Assembly: GCA_964411235.1 (NCBI GenBank) | Contig: CAYPKE010000055.1 | Location: 1 to 14,403, forward strand | DNA length: 14,403 nt | Direction of reading: 5' to 3' | From: JAAYKM01 sp964411235 | Lineage (GTDB): Bacteria; Desulfobacterota; Syntrophia; Syntrophales; JAAYKM01 | Part shown: piece after piece, positions 1 to 6,337 of the stretch | How positions within the stretch are numbered: the first letter of the stretch is position 1 | Layout: every line of letters begins with the position of its first letter | Translations under genes and position numbers: made by a program | Notes under the pieces: generated by a model | Databases searched by the model: none | Seen by the model: the letters and a program-made list of their open reading frames with translations, nothing else | Told to the model about the DNA's origin: nothing

Positions 1-395
1 GAGAGGCAATCATTGTCAGCCGGAACAAAAAGAAAGGGATGGATATGGCTGCCGAATTCGGTTGCCGCTGGATGGCTGATTCCGACATCTCGAAAGCGGA
101 AGGAGACTGCTTCATCAACACGACCCCACTGGGAATGATGCCTCACGCGAACGCACTTCCCATAAAGGAAAACATAATCCGGCACTTTAGCTTTGTTATG
201 GATGTCATTTACAACCCCCCGGAAACACGTTTGCTTCTCAAGGCACGACTTTGGGGCGCGAAGACGGTGTCCGGCGTCGACATGTTCGTGGCACAGGGGG
301 CAGAGCAGTTCCGAATCTGGACGGGGATGAACCCTTCTCTGCGGTCGATGAAGGGAACCGTTCTCGCAGCATTGAAAAGGCCTCGGGTGATATGA
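1..395 (+). CDS. aroE: Shikimate 5-dehydrogenase, C-terminal part (5' end outside window)
   Basis: This is the 3' end of shikimate dehydrogenase, which reduces 3-dehydroshikimate to shikimate with NADPH in the cytoplasm. The reading frame is open from the first full codon at position 3 to TGA at 393-395, so about 130 residues are visible. They begin in the NADP-binding region, with a VSRNKKK stretch where the family has its VVNRT-type motif. They continue through INTTPLGM and a C-terminal block with YNPPETRLL, GVDMFVAQGAEQF and WTG, all classic for AroE. The stop overlaps the aroA start as ATGA, so the two are translationally coupled. The gene could be the AroE half of an AroD-AroE fusion, which occurs in related bacteria; the missing 5' part prevents a decision. 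Confidence 0.93.
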   Translation, partial: EAIIVSRNKKKGMDMAAEFGCRWMADSDISKAEGDCFINTTPLGMMPHANALPIKENIIRHFSFVMDVIYNPPETRLLLKARLWGAKTVSGVDMFVAQGAEQFRIWTGMNPSLRSMKGTVLAALKRPRVI

Positions 396-1696
396 AGCAC
401 TCAAAAAGCATACAGATCCAACCGGTCAAGACGCTGAAAGCCGAGGTAACCGTCCCGGGATCGAAAAGTTATACCCAGCGCGCCCTCGTTACGGCATCCC
501 TGGCATGCGGGAGCTCGATTCTGGAAAACGTTCTCCTTTCGGAAGATACGCTCCATTTCATCGATGCCTTGAAATCCCTGGGTGTCGCCATTTCTTTTCA
601 GGACGGGCGGATTTTTATCGAAGGAACCGGCGGATGCCTGAAATTACCCGGGTATCCCATGAACCTGGGAAACAATGGGACGGCCATGCGTTTCCTCGCA
701 TCTCTGGTCAGTCTTGGTCGGGGAAAGGTAATCCTGACCGGAGAGGATCGGCTTTGCGAAAGACCCATCAGGCCCCTTATGGAATGCCTTGGCCAGTTAG
801 GTGTTACTTTTCGTTATCGGAACCTTGACGGTTTTCCGCCCGTGGAAATCCAGGCAAACGGGTTAAAGGGCGGCAGCCTCAGAATACGGAATGCCGAAAG
901 CAGCCAATACATTTCATCACTGCTCCTTGCCGCGCCTTATGCGGGAGGGCCTGTAACCATCGATTTGGAAGGTGGCCGGGGCATCGTCTCGCGCCCCTAC
1001 ATCGGCATGACCCTCCAGGTCATGGAGGATTTCGGTGTCAAGGTGCGAACGACAGGACAGGATTCCTACACCGTGCCAGGGAATACGGCTTATGAAGGAC
1101 GCCCTTATTTCGTTGAGGGCGACGCCTCGAGCGCTTCTTACTTCTTCCTTGCCGCCATGCTTTGCCGGGGGGTGATCAGGGTGCATAACCTGAATCCAAA
1201 GAGCCGGCAAGGGGATCTCAAATTGATCGATATCCTGAAGGATTGGGGTGCTGAAGTCATTTGCGGAAAGAACTGGGTGGAAGTAAGAGGACATGGCATG
1301 AAGGCGGGAGATCTGGCGGTTGACATGGGTGATATGCCTGACATGGTACCGACCCTTGCCGTTTTGTCCGCTTTTCGCGCAGGCATCACGGAAATACGAC
1401 GGGTGAGTCATTTACGAATCAAGGAGAGCAATCGTCTGGCAGCCCTCGTAGCTGAACTTGGGAAAATGGGTGTGCAAACCCGGGAAGGGGAAGACCATCT
1501 GATTGTTTTTGGGGGTCACCCTTTGCACGGAGCCGTTATCGATACCTACAATGACCATCGGATCGCCATGAGCTTTGCCGCCGCGGGACTTGCAGTCCCG
1601 GGGATAATTATTGAGAATCCACGCTGTGTGGATAAATCCTTCCCGGATTTCTGGCGGGTTTTCGAAAATCTCGCAACAGGCCTGCATGAGGACTAA
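392..1696 (+). CDS. aroA: 3-phosphoshikimate 1-carboxyvinyltransferase (EPSP synthase)
   Basis: EPSP synthase joins shikimate-3-phosphate and phosphoenolpyruvate, the sixth step to chorismate. The protein is 434 residues, normal for the family. Visible motifs are the substrate-binding GSKSYTQR at 23-30 (K25, S26, R30), the PEP-site loop LGNNGTAMRFL at 92-102, RPIRPLM at 124-130, SSQYISSLLLAAP at 170-182, GDASSASY at 243-250, the probable catalytic Asp in MPDMVPTLA (D317), IKESNRLAAL at 343-351 (E345), NDHRIAMSF at 387-395 and DKSFPDFW near the C-terminus. I chose ATG 392 because the conserved protein begins there and it overlaps the aroE stop (ATGA). The same frame is open further upstream, but that part lies inside aroE. 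Compared with the E. coli loop NAGTAMRPL, this one has Asn for Ala95 and Phe for Pro101. It abuts aroK. Confidence 0.97.
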   Translation: MKHSKSIQIQPVKTLKAEVTVPGSKSYTQRALVTASLACGSSILENVLLSEDTLHFIDALKSLGVAISFQDGRIFIEGTGGCLKLPGYPMNLGNNGTAMRFLASLVSLGRGKVILTGEDRLCERPIRPLMECLGQLGVTFRYRNLDGFPPVEIQANGLKGGSLRIRNAESSQYISSLLLAAPYAGGPVTIDLEGGRGIVSRPYIGMTLQVMEDFGVKVRTTGQDSYTVPGNTAYEGRPYFVEGDASSASYFFLAAMLCRGVIRVHNLNPKSRQGDLKLIDILKDWGAEVICGKNWVEVRGHGMKAGDLAVDMGDMPDMVPTLAVLSAFRAGITEIRRVSHLRIKESNRLAALVAELGKMGVQTREGEDHLIVFGGHPLHGAVIDTYNDHRIAMSFAAAGLAVPGIIIENPRCVDKSFPDFWRVFENLATGLHED

Positions 1697-2248
1697 ATGA
1701 AGACCAATATCGTTTTGGTTGGATACCGGGGAACGGGGAAATCTTCCGTGGGAAAACGTTTGGCCGATGTTTTGGGCATGGTTTTCGTCGACATGGACCA
1801 GGTGCTTGTAATCGAAGCGGGCTGTGATATTACCCGGATTGTTCGTGAACGCGGGTGGGCTTATTTTCGGGGATTGGAAAAGGATCTCCTGGCAAGACTT
1901 TCCCGGCAAACAGGACAGGTTGTCGCCACGGGAGGCGGTGTCGTTTTGGATGAAAAAAACCGCACGCTTATCCAAGGTATGGGACGAGTGATCTGGTTGA
2001 AGGCCGAGGTCGACGAGATTGTCCTGCGCCTGACGCGGGATACGGAAGGGGCGGTTCAAAGGCCGGCTTTTTCCGATCATGATTTACGGGATGAAACGAT
2101 AGCGATCTTGAAGGATAGAAGCCCGTTTTACGCAAGGGTGAGCGATTCCTGTCTGAATACATCGAGCATGACCGTGGGGGAATGTGTTGACGAAATTCTT
2201 TGCATACTCCATAAAGAAAGGGCTTCACCGGGCGTAAAACGATGCTGA
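1697..2248 (+). CDS. aroK: Shikimate kinase
   Basis: Shikimate kinase phosphorylates the 3-hydroxyl of shikimate with ATP, supplying the AroA substrate. It is a P-loop kinase of 183 residues, close to the usual 165-180. The Walker A motif GYRGTGKSS is at 9-17. The shikimate-binding residues are the Asp of VDMDQ (D32/D34), Arg58 in YFRGLE and the GGG turn at 79-81. The lid region shows QRPAF (near residues 119-123), followed by DRSPFYARVSD, the adenine/ATP-site region. The start follows the aroA stop with no gap (TAA then ATG). That the kinase comes after AroA in gene order, although it acts before it, is unremarkable. The last ~12 residues are poorly conserved. A small ORF begins inside its stop region. 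Confidence 0.96.
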   Translation: MKTNIVLVGYRGTGKSSVGKRLADVLGMVFVDMDQVLVIEAGCDITRIVRERGWAYFRGLEKDLLARLSRQTGQVVATGGGVVLDEKNRTLIQGMGRVIWLKAEVDEIVLRLTRDTEGAVQRPAFSDHDLRDETIAILKDRSPFYARVSDSCLNTSSMTVGECVDEILCILHKERASPGVKRC

Positions 2249-2406
2249 ATATATTCGGACAGGGTATAAAGGCCATGACTTGCCATGCCCTTTCAGAAAT
2301 TCGAGGCATGATTCGCCTCCGAGGCACGTCAATGGGATCAGGTGGAAGAAATCGCTTGAAACAGCTGGCCGGGGTGTGTCAAGTCGCGGGGCAGGAATCT
2401 GGGTAA
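2242..2406 (+). CDS. Small 54-codon ORF filling the aroK-aroC gap; status uncertain
   Basis: Between aroK and aroC there are 166 bases in an otherwise overlapping operon. They are almost exactly filled by an open frame of 54 codons. Its ATG at 2242 overlaps the last codons of aroK, and its TAA (2404-2406) forms the beginning of the aroC ribosome binding site (TAAGGAGGT). The peptide starts MLNIFGQGIKAMTCHALSEI and is basic and Gly-rich in its second half. It has no recognisable domain, signal peptide or membrane segment. No clear Shine-Dalgarno precedes the ATG, so it would depend on translational coupling to aroK. It may be a real small protein, a leader that hands ribosomes to aroC, or a chance open frame in a spacer. 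No function is claimed. Confidence 0.3.
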   Translation: MLNIFGQGIKAMTCHALSEIRGMIRLRGTSMGSGGRNRLKQLAGVCQVAGQESG

Positions 2407-2412
2407 GGAGGT
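2405..2412 (+). promoter_or_regulatory. Strong Shine-Dalgarno AAGGAGGT that fixes the aroC start
   Basis: The full consensus AAGGAGGT lies immediately before ATG 2415. The core-to-start distance is short (about 3-4 bases), but this is the strongest ribosome binding site on the plus strand. It selects ATG 2415 over the in-frame ATG at 2280. The stop codon of the small upstream ORF lies in its first bases, which would allow ribosome hand-over. Confidence 0.75.
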
Positions 2413-2414
2413 CT

Positions 2415-3485
2415 ATGGCAGGCAATACCTTCGGAAAACTTTTCCGCGTCACCACGTGGGGCGAATCGCACGGCGCGGCGATCGGTGCCGTTGTGGACGG
2501 GTGTCCGGGTGGCGTTGAAATATCGAGGGAAGAGATTCAGCAAGCTCTGGATCAAAGAAAACCCGGTACCCTGCCATCGGAAACGTCCAGACGGGAGGAT
2601 GACCGGGTAGAGATTCTCTCCGGTGTTTTCGAAAACCGCACCACGGGAACCCCGATTTCTCTGATCATCTATAACCGGGACCACGCCAGCCATGATTATG
2701 AACGGCTCCGTGACCTGTTTCGACCCGGGCACGGTGATATCACCTACGCGAAAAAGTACGGTATTCGGGACCATCGTGGAGGAGGTCGGGCGTCGGGGCG
2801 GGAAACCGCAGCACGTGTCGCCGCCGGGGCCATCGCGGAGAAACTTGTTCGCCGTGAGGGTATCGAAATCATGGCCTACACTCTCATGCTGGGGGGAGTC
2901 TGGGCGGATCAAGAAAAAACAGCAGGGGTTTTATCCGAGCAAATCCGCAAGAGTCCCGTCCGTTGTCCTGATGCAGACGCGTCCGGGCGCATGGCGGAAA
3001 GACTGCTCCGGATACAAAAAGACGGCGATACCGTCGGGGGAATTGTGGAAATAATCGTCCGGGGATGTCTGCCGGGACTGGGAGAGCCGGTTTTCGACAA
3101 GATGGATGCGGATTTGGCCAAGGCCCTGATGGGCATCGGCAGCGTCAAGGGTGTTGAAGTCGGCGCAGGTTTTGCAGCGGCGGGGAAACTCGGATCGGAA
3201 AACAATGACGTTCTGGGAGTGTCCGGATATGTTTCCAATCACGCCGGCGGCATGTTGGCCGGAATCACCAACGGAAACGAGATCGTGATTCGTGTTGCCT
3301 GCAAACCCATTCCTTCCATCGCCAAAGTTCAGAAATGTCTGGACAAAGAAGGCAATGAAGTCGACTACGCCATTCAGGGGAGGCACGACGTCTGTGTGAT
3401 TCCCCGGATTATCCCGGTCTGCGAGGCCATGGTCCGGATCACCCTTGCGGATCACCTGCTCAGGAACAGGACGGCAAGGGTATGA
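2415..3485 (+). CDS. aroC: Chorismate synthase
   Basis: Chorismate synthase removes phosphate from EPSP by trans-1,4-elimination using reduced FMN, giving chorismate, the branch point for aromatic compounds. The 356-residue product has the normal length. It begins with the standard NTFGKLFRVTTWGESHG, and signature 1 (GESHG to CPGG) lies at 16-33. RKPGTLPSETSRREDD covers 48-63, FRPGHGDITY 102-111, and signature 2, DHRGGGRASGRETAARVAAG, 119-138. The FMN-site histidines are H19 and H106. An in-frame extension back to 2280 would add 45 residues that do not look like the family, and the consensus ribosome binding site points to 2415. The TGA stop overlaps the tyrA ATG (ATGA). The family also needs a flavin reductase activity, which is not encoded here. 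Confidence 0.97.
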   Translation: MAGNTFGKLFRVTTWGESHGAAIGAVVDGCPGGVEISREEIQQALDQRKPGTLPSETSRREDDRVEILSGVFENRTTGTPISLIIYNRDHASHDYERLRDLFRPGHGDITYAKKYGIRDHRGGGRASGRETAARVAAGAIAEKLVRREGIEIMAYTLMLGGVWADQEKTAGVLSEQIRKSPVRCPDADASGRMAERLLRIQKDGDTVGGIVEIIVRGCLPGLGEPVFDKMDADLAKALMGIGSVKGVEVGAGFAAAGKLGSENNDVLGVSGYVSNHAGGMLAGITNGNEIVIRVACKPIPSIAKVQKCLDKEGNEVDYAIQGRHDVCVIPRIIPVCEAMVRITLADHLLRNRTARV

Positions 3486-4300
3486 AAGACATTAGTGTCG
3501 GCATTATCGGGGGTACCGGCGGCATGGGGGGATGGTTTGCAGATCTTCTCAGACGGGAAGGGTGCGTCGTGTACTTGGCAGGGCGCAAAAGGGGGATGCC
3601 TCAAGAACAAATGGCCACGATCTGCAATGTTGTCGTCGTCAGCGTCCCCATCGAGGTGACCCGCGAAGTGATCGAATACGTCGGGCCCCTTATGAGAAAA
3701 GATTCTCTCCTGATGGATCTGACATCAATCAAACGGGAGCCCCTTGAGGCGATGCTCGAATACGCGCGGTGCGAGGTTGTGGGCTGTCACCCGCTTTTTG
3801 GACCGACTATCGGGTCGCTTGCCGGACAGAATGTCATTCTTTGTCCGGGACGCGGAACATTCTGGTTTTCCTGGTTAAAGGCCTTGCTGGAAAAAAATCA
3901 TGCGCATGTTACGGTGGCAGATGCACAAAAGCACGATCGGATGATGTCTCTTATCCAGGTTCTCAATCACCTTCACACGATTCACCTGGGAATGGTGCTT
4001 GCGAACGAAAACGTGACATCTGCGGAGTTGTGTGATTGGTCCACCCCTGTATTCGGAAGCAAGCTGGCGTGGATCAGGAAAATCTTTCTGGATCAACCTT
4101 CGATGTATTCGGAAATATTGGCGAAAAACCCGCATCTGGATGAAATATGCAGCCAGTATGAAAGGGCATGGCGTTCAATGGAAAAGACAATCGGCTTAAA
4201 AGATCCCTCACGTATCATTGAATTGATAGAACAGGCAGCGAATAAATTATGGCCGGAGATTCGGGAGCGAAAGAAAGAACCCGGCGTCAAGCGGCTGTAA
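3482..4300 (+). CDS. tyrA: Prephenate dehydrogenase (TyrA), monofunctional
   Basis: The product should oxidise and decarboxylate prephenate to 4-hydroxyphenylpyruvate with NAD(P), committing chorismate-derived carbon to tyrosine. In 272 residues it shows an N-terminal Rossmann motif GIIGGTGGMGGWFA (7-20), VVVVSVPIEVT (50-60), MDLTSIKREP (78-87), the prephenate-site GCHPLFGPTIG (101-111; H103 is the likely catalytic histidine) and the helical second-domain motif QVLNHLHTIHLG (159-170). There is no fused chorismate mutase and no ACT domain, so feedback control by tyrosine, if any, is not visible here. The start overlaps the aroC stop. Chorismate mutase must be encoded elsewhere. An arogenate dehydrogenase role cannot be excluded from sequence alone. 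Confidence 0.92.
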   Translation: MKDISVGIIGGTGGMGGWFADLLRREGCVVYLAGRKRGMPQEQMATICNVVVVSVPIEVTREVIEYVGPLMRKDSLLMDLTSIKREPLEAMLEYARCEVVGCHPLFGPTIGSLAGQNVILCPGRGTFWFSWLKALLEKNHAHVTVADAQKHDRMMSLIQVLNHLHTIHLGMVLANENVTSAELCDWSTPVFGSKLAWIRKIFLDQPSMYSEILAKNPHLDEICSQYERAWRSMEKTIGLKDPSRIIELIEQAANKLWPEIRERKKEPGVKRL

Positions 4301-4321
4301 GTTCCGTTTCGAAGTCGCCGC

Positions 4322-4325
4322 AGGA
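4322..4325 (+). promoter_or_regulatory. Shine-Dalgarno AGGA deciding the sirtuin start
   Basis: AGGA lies 7 bases before ATG 4333, in the 32-base gap after the tyrA stop, with a second purine run (AAGGA) just after it. The open frame reaches back to ATG 4249 inside tyrA, but the spacing and the point where sirtuin homology begins favour 4333. Confidence 0.55.
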
Positions 4326-4332
4326 TAAGGAC

Positions 4333-5118
4333 ATGACGGAAGCAGTTCAAAAAATCAAGGCCTTGGCGAAATGGGTTCTGGAGGCGAAAAAAATGGTATT
4401 CTTCACGGGAGCCGGCGCCAGTACGGAATCCGGCATCCCCGATTTCCGGAGTCCCGGAGGCATATGGACCCGCTTCGACCCGGAAGATTTCACCCTGGAT
4501 CGATTTCTGAACAGTCACGAAAGCAGGAAGAAACAATGGCAATTCCTCCTCGGGACCACTTCAATCCGCAACGCGAAACCAAACCCGGCGCATCTGGCCA
4601 TTGCGGAACTGGAGCGGATGGGTAGGGTGCAATGCGTGATTACTCAGAACATAGATGGACTGCACCAGAAAGCCGGATCCAACCCGGACCAAGTTTACGA
4701 GCTGCACGGCAATCTTGATTGGGTGCGGTGCATCAAATGCAAAAATCGTTACCAGACGGATTGGATTATTGAACGCAACGGTGGCGTAAAAGATGTGCCG
4801 GATTGTGAATATTGCGGCGGCATTCTCAAGCCGGATGTAATTTTTTTCGGTGAACAGCTCCCGCATCAGACGCTCAAATCGGCTGCTATGAGTTCCAGCT
4901 CCTGCGATTTGTTTGTTGTGGTAGGGTCGTCTCTGGTCGTCTACCCGGCAGCCTACATGCCCGTCTACGCGAAAGATGCAGGAGCCAGGGTTGTTATCAT
5001 CAATATGGATGAAACACCCTTTGATGAACAGGCCGATTTGAACATCAACGGTCGGGCCGGCATCGTCATGGGAAAGCTGATTCAGGAAGTACGGGGACAG
5101 AAAGGAACGGAGCCGTGA
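4333..5118 (+). CDS. Sirtuin (Sir2-family NAD-dependent protein deacylase)
   Basis: Sirtuins remove acyl groups from lysine using NAD, releasing nicotinamide and O-acyl-ADP-ribose. The 261-residue protein has the NAD-binding motif TGAGASTESGIPDFRS (25-40), TQNIDGLH (104-111), the catalytic His in YELHGN (H125), four zinc cysteines (C133, C136, C158, C161), KPDVIFFGE (166-174) and the GSS Rossmann motif (198-200). The stretch GGIWTRFDPEDF follows the NAD loop. It lacks the Tyr and Arg that mark SIRT5/CobB-type desuccinylases, so it does not look like a CobB orthologue. The substrate is unknown. No signal or membrane segment is seen, so it is cytoplasmic. It follows tyrA by 32 bases and its stop overlaps the Nudix GTG start (GTGA), so it probably belongs to the aro operon. 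Confidence 0.95.
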   Translation: MTEAVQKIKALAKWVLEAKKMVFFTGAGASTESGIPDFRSPGGIWTRFDPEDFTLDRFLNSHESRKKQWQFLLGTTSIRNAKPNPAHLAIAELERMGRVQCVITQNIDGLHQKAGSNPDQVYELHGNLDWVRCIKCKNRYQTDWIIERNGGVKDVPDCEYCGGILKPDVIFFGEQLPHQTLKSAAMSSSSCDLFVVVGSSLVVYPAAYMPVYAKDAGARVVIINMDETPFDEQADLNINGRAGIVMGKLIQEVRGQKGTEP

Positions 5119-5564
5119 CGAACCGGGCCTATCCGGAGGATCCTCGTGTCGGTGTCGGCGCCCTGGTCATATGGAAAGAAAAGGTGCTGCTCGTCAAGCG
5201 CGGCGTTGCTCCCAATAAAGGTCTGTGGGCCATACCGGGGGGATCCCTGGAATTGGGAGAAAGCCTCAAAGAGTGCGCTGAAAGGGAAACCCTGGAAGAG
5301 ACGAGTCTTGTCGTCCGCGCGGATAAACCTTTATACGTGTTCGATTATATCGAGAAGGATGAGGAGGAGAGAATCCGCTATCACTTTGTGATTGTCGATG
5401 TGAAGGCGGAATACGTCAGCGGAGAGCCGGTCGGACGGGATGATGTGCTCGAAGCGAGGTGGGTGGGAAAAAAAGAAGTCCTTAATCTGCCGGTTGCCAA
5501 GAACACCCTGAAGCTGCTACGACATATCCGATTCATCGACGAGAACGTCGTTTTATCTGGATGA
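5115..5564 (+). CDS. Nudix hydrolase (candidate ADP-ribose or O-acyl-ADP-ribose hydrolase)
   Basis: This is a 149-residue single-domain Nudix protein starting at GTG 5115, with AAAGGA 8 bases upstream and a 4-base overlap with the sirtuin stop. The Nudix box runs from G43 (GSLELGE) through R57-E58 and E61-E62 (RETLEETSL). The usual Gly after EEx is Ser64, but the metal-binding glutamates are intact. VGVGALVIWKEKVLLVKRG and LWAIPGG before the box are typical of ADP-ribose pyrophosphatase-like members. The proline 16 residues after the box, used as an ADP-ribose rule, is not evident, so specificity is open. The position directly after a sirtuin, whose product is O-acyl-ADP-ribose, suggests that metabolite or ADP-ribose as substrate; this is inference from context. 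NADH, nucleotide or housecleaning substrates are alternatives. Confidence 0.9.
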   Translation: MTNRAYPEDPRVGVGALVIWKEKVLLVKRGVAPNKGLWAIPGGSLELGESLKECAERETLEETSLVVRADKPLYVFDYIEKDEEERIRYHFVIVDVKAEYVSGEPVGRDDVLEARWVGKKEVLNLPVAKNTLKLLRHIRFIDENVVLSG

Positions 5565-6307
5565 AAGTCGTTTTTCATGATGATTTCCACAGAGTTTACG
5601 CGCCTGATCCGTCCGCCGCGTTGGACCGGATGCAAGCCATCCTGCGGGTAATTAAAAAAAGAGTCAAGATTATCAATGCATTACCGGCGACGGAGGAGCA
5701 GATCGCCGCGGTGCACACGGAAGGTCATATTAGAAGGGTACGTCTGGCGGGGGTATATGAAATCGCTGCACTGGCCGCCGGAGCCGCGATCCAGGCGGCA
5801 GAGATTGGCCTGAAGGAGCCCGTGTTCGCCCTGATCCGTCCGCCCGGCCATCACGCCACGGGAGACAGCGCCTGGGGTTTCTGTTATTTCAACAACATGG
5901 CCGTTGCCCTGATAAACTTGTTTCACCAGGGACGCATTCGCAAGGCCATGGTGCTCGACATCGACCTTCATTACGGGGACGGCACCGTCAATATTCTGGG
6001 CGGACAGGATCACATCGCCATTCTCAACCCGGGTGGCACCGACCGAAGGACCTACCTCCGTGCCTTCAGTGATTTTCTCCAGATGGAGCGGGCCGACATC
6101 ATCGGCATATCGGCTGGATTCGATAACCATGCCGAGGATTGGGGCGGACTCCTCATGACGGAAGATTATCGGCAGATAGGCAAGATGGTCCGGGAGGTCG
6201 CGGAAGAAAACGGGGCGGGCTACTTCGGAATTCTCGAAGGAGGATACAATCATCGCGTCCTGGGGAAGAATGTGCTTGCCTTCCTGGAAGGCATGACAGG
6301 CATTTAA
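5561..6307 (+). CDS. Compact HDAC/AcuC-like Zn-dependent deacylase
   Basis: This is a class I/II histone deacetylase superfamily protein (arginase-like fold); bacterial members deacylate lysines, polyamines or small amides. It shows RPPGHHAT with the tandem catalytic histidines (H97, H98), WGFCYFNNMAVA (105-115), DIDLHYGDGT with zinc ligands D135 and H137, SAGFDNH with the third ligand D188, and LEGGYN with the transition-state Tyr (Y229). At 248 residues it is about 50-100 shorter than usual. The N-terminal HPE-x-P-x-R region is replaced by a short segment. The segment between GDGT and SAGFD lacks the usual PGTG/GEG loop. All catalytic residues remain, so it should be active. ATG 5561 overlaps the Nudix stop (ATGA) and has no good ribosome binding site, which implies coupling. 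It is the last plus-strand gene before a convergent gene. Confidence 0.92.
   Translation: MKVVFHDDFHRVYAPDPSAALDRMQAILRVIKKRVKIINALPATEEQIAAVHTEGHIRRVRLAGVYEIAALAAGAAIQAAEIGLKEPVFALIRPPGHHATGDSAWGFCYFNNMAVALINLFHQGRIRKAMVLDIDLHYGDGTVNILGGQDHIAILNPGGTDRRTYLRAFSDFLQMERADIIGISAGFDNHAEDWGGLLMTEDYRQIGKMVREVAEENGAGYFGILEGGYNHRVLGKNVLAFLEGMTGI
6279..6293 (+). repeat. Short inverted repeat in the 3' end of the HDAC-like gene
   Basis: GCCTTCC and GGAAGGC flank a single T, so a 5-bp stem with a 5-base loop can form within the last 10 codons of the deacylase gene. No T-run follows closely, so I do not call it a terminator. The 30 bases between the convergent genes (6308-6337) contain no convincing terminator either. 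Confidence 0.3.
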
Positions 6308-6337
6308 ATAAGAAGTTCATTTTTATTCCAAAAACGA

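Noticed and set aside
251..391. Upstream in-frame extension of aroA
   Set aside because: It lies wholly inside the aroE coding region in another frame, and the family sequence begins at ATG 392, which overlaps the aroE stop.
2280..2414. Upstream in-frame extension of aroC
   Set aside because: The 45 extra residues do not resemble chorismate synthase, and a consensus ribosome binding site directly precedes ATG 2415.
4249..4332. Upstream start of the sirtuin inside tyrA
   Set aside because: It would overlap tyrA by 52 bases and add a low-complexity basic segment; ATG 4333 has AGGA at good spacing.
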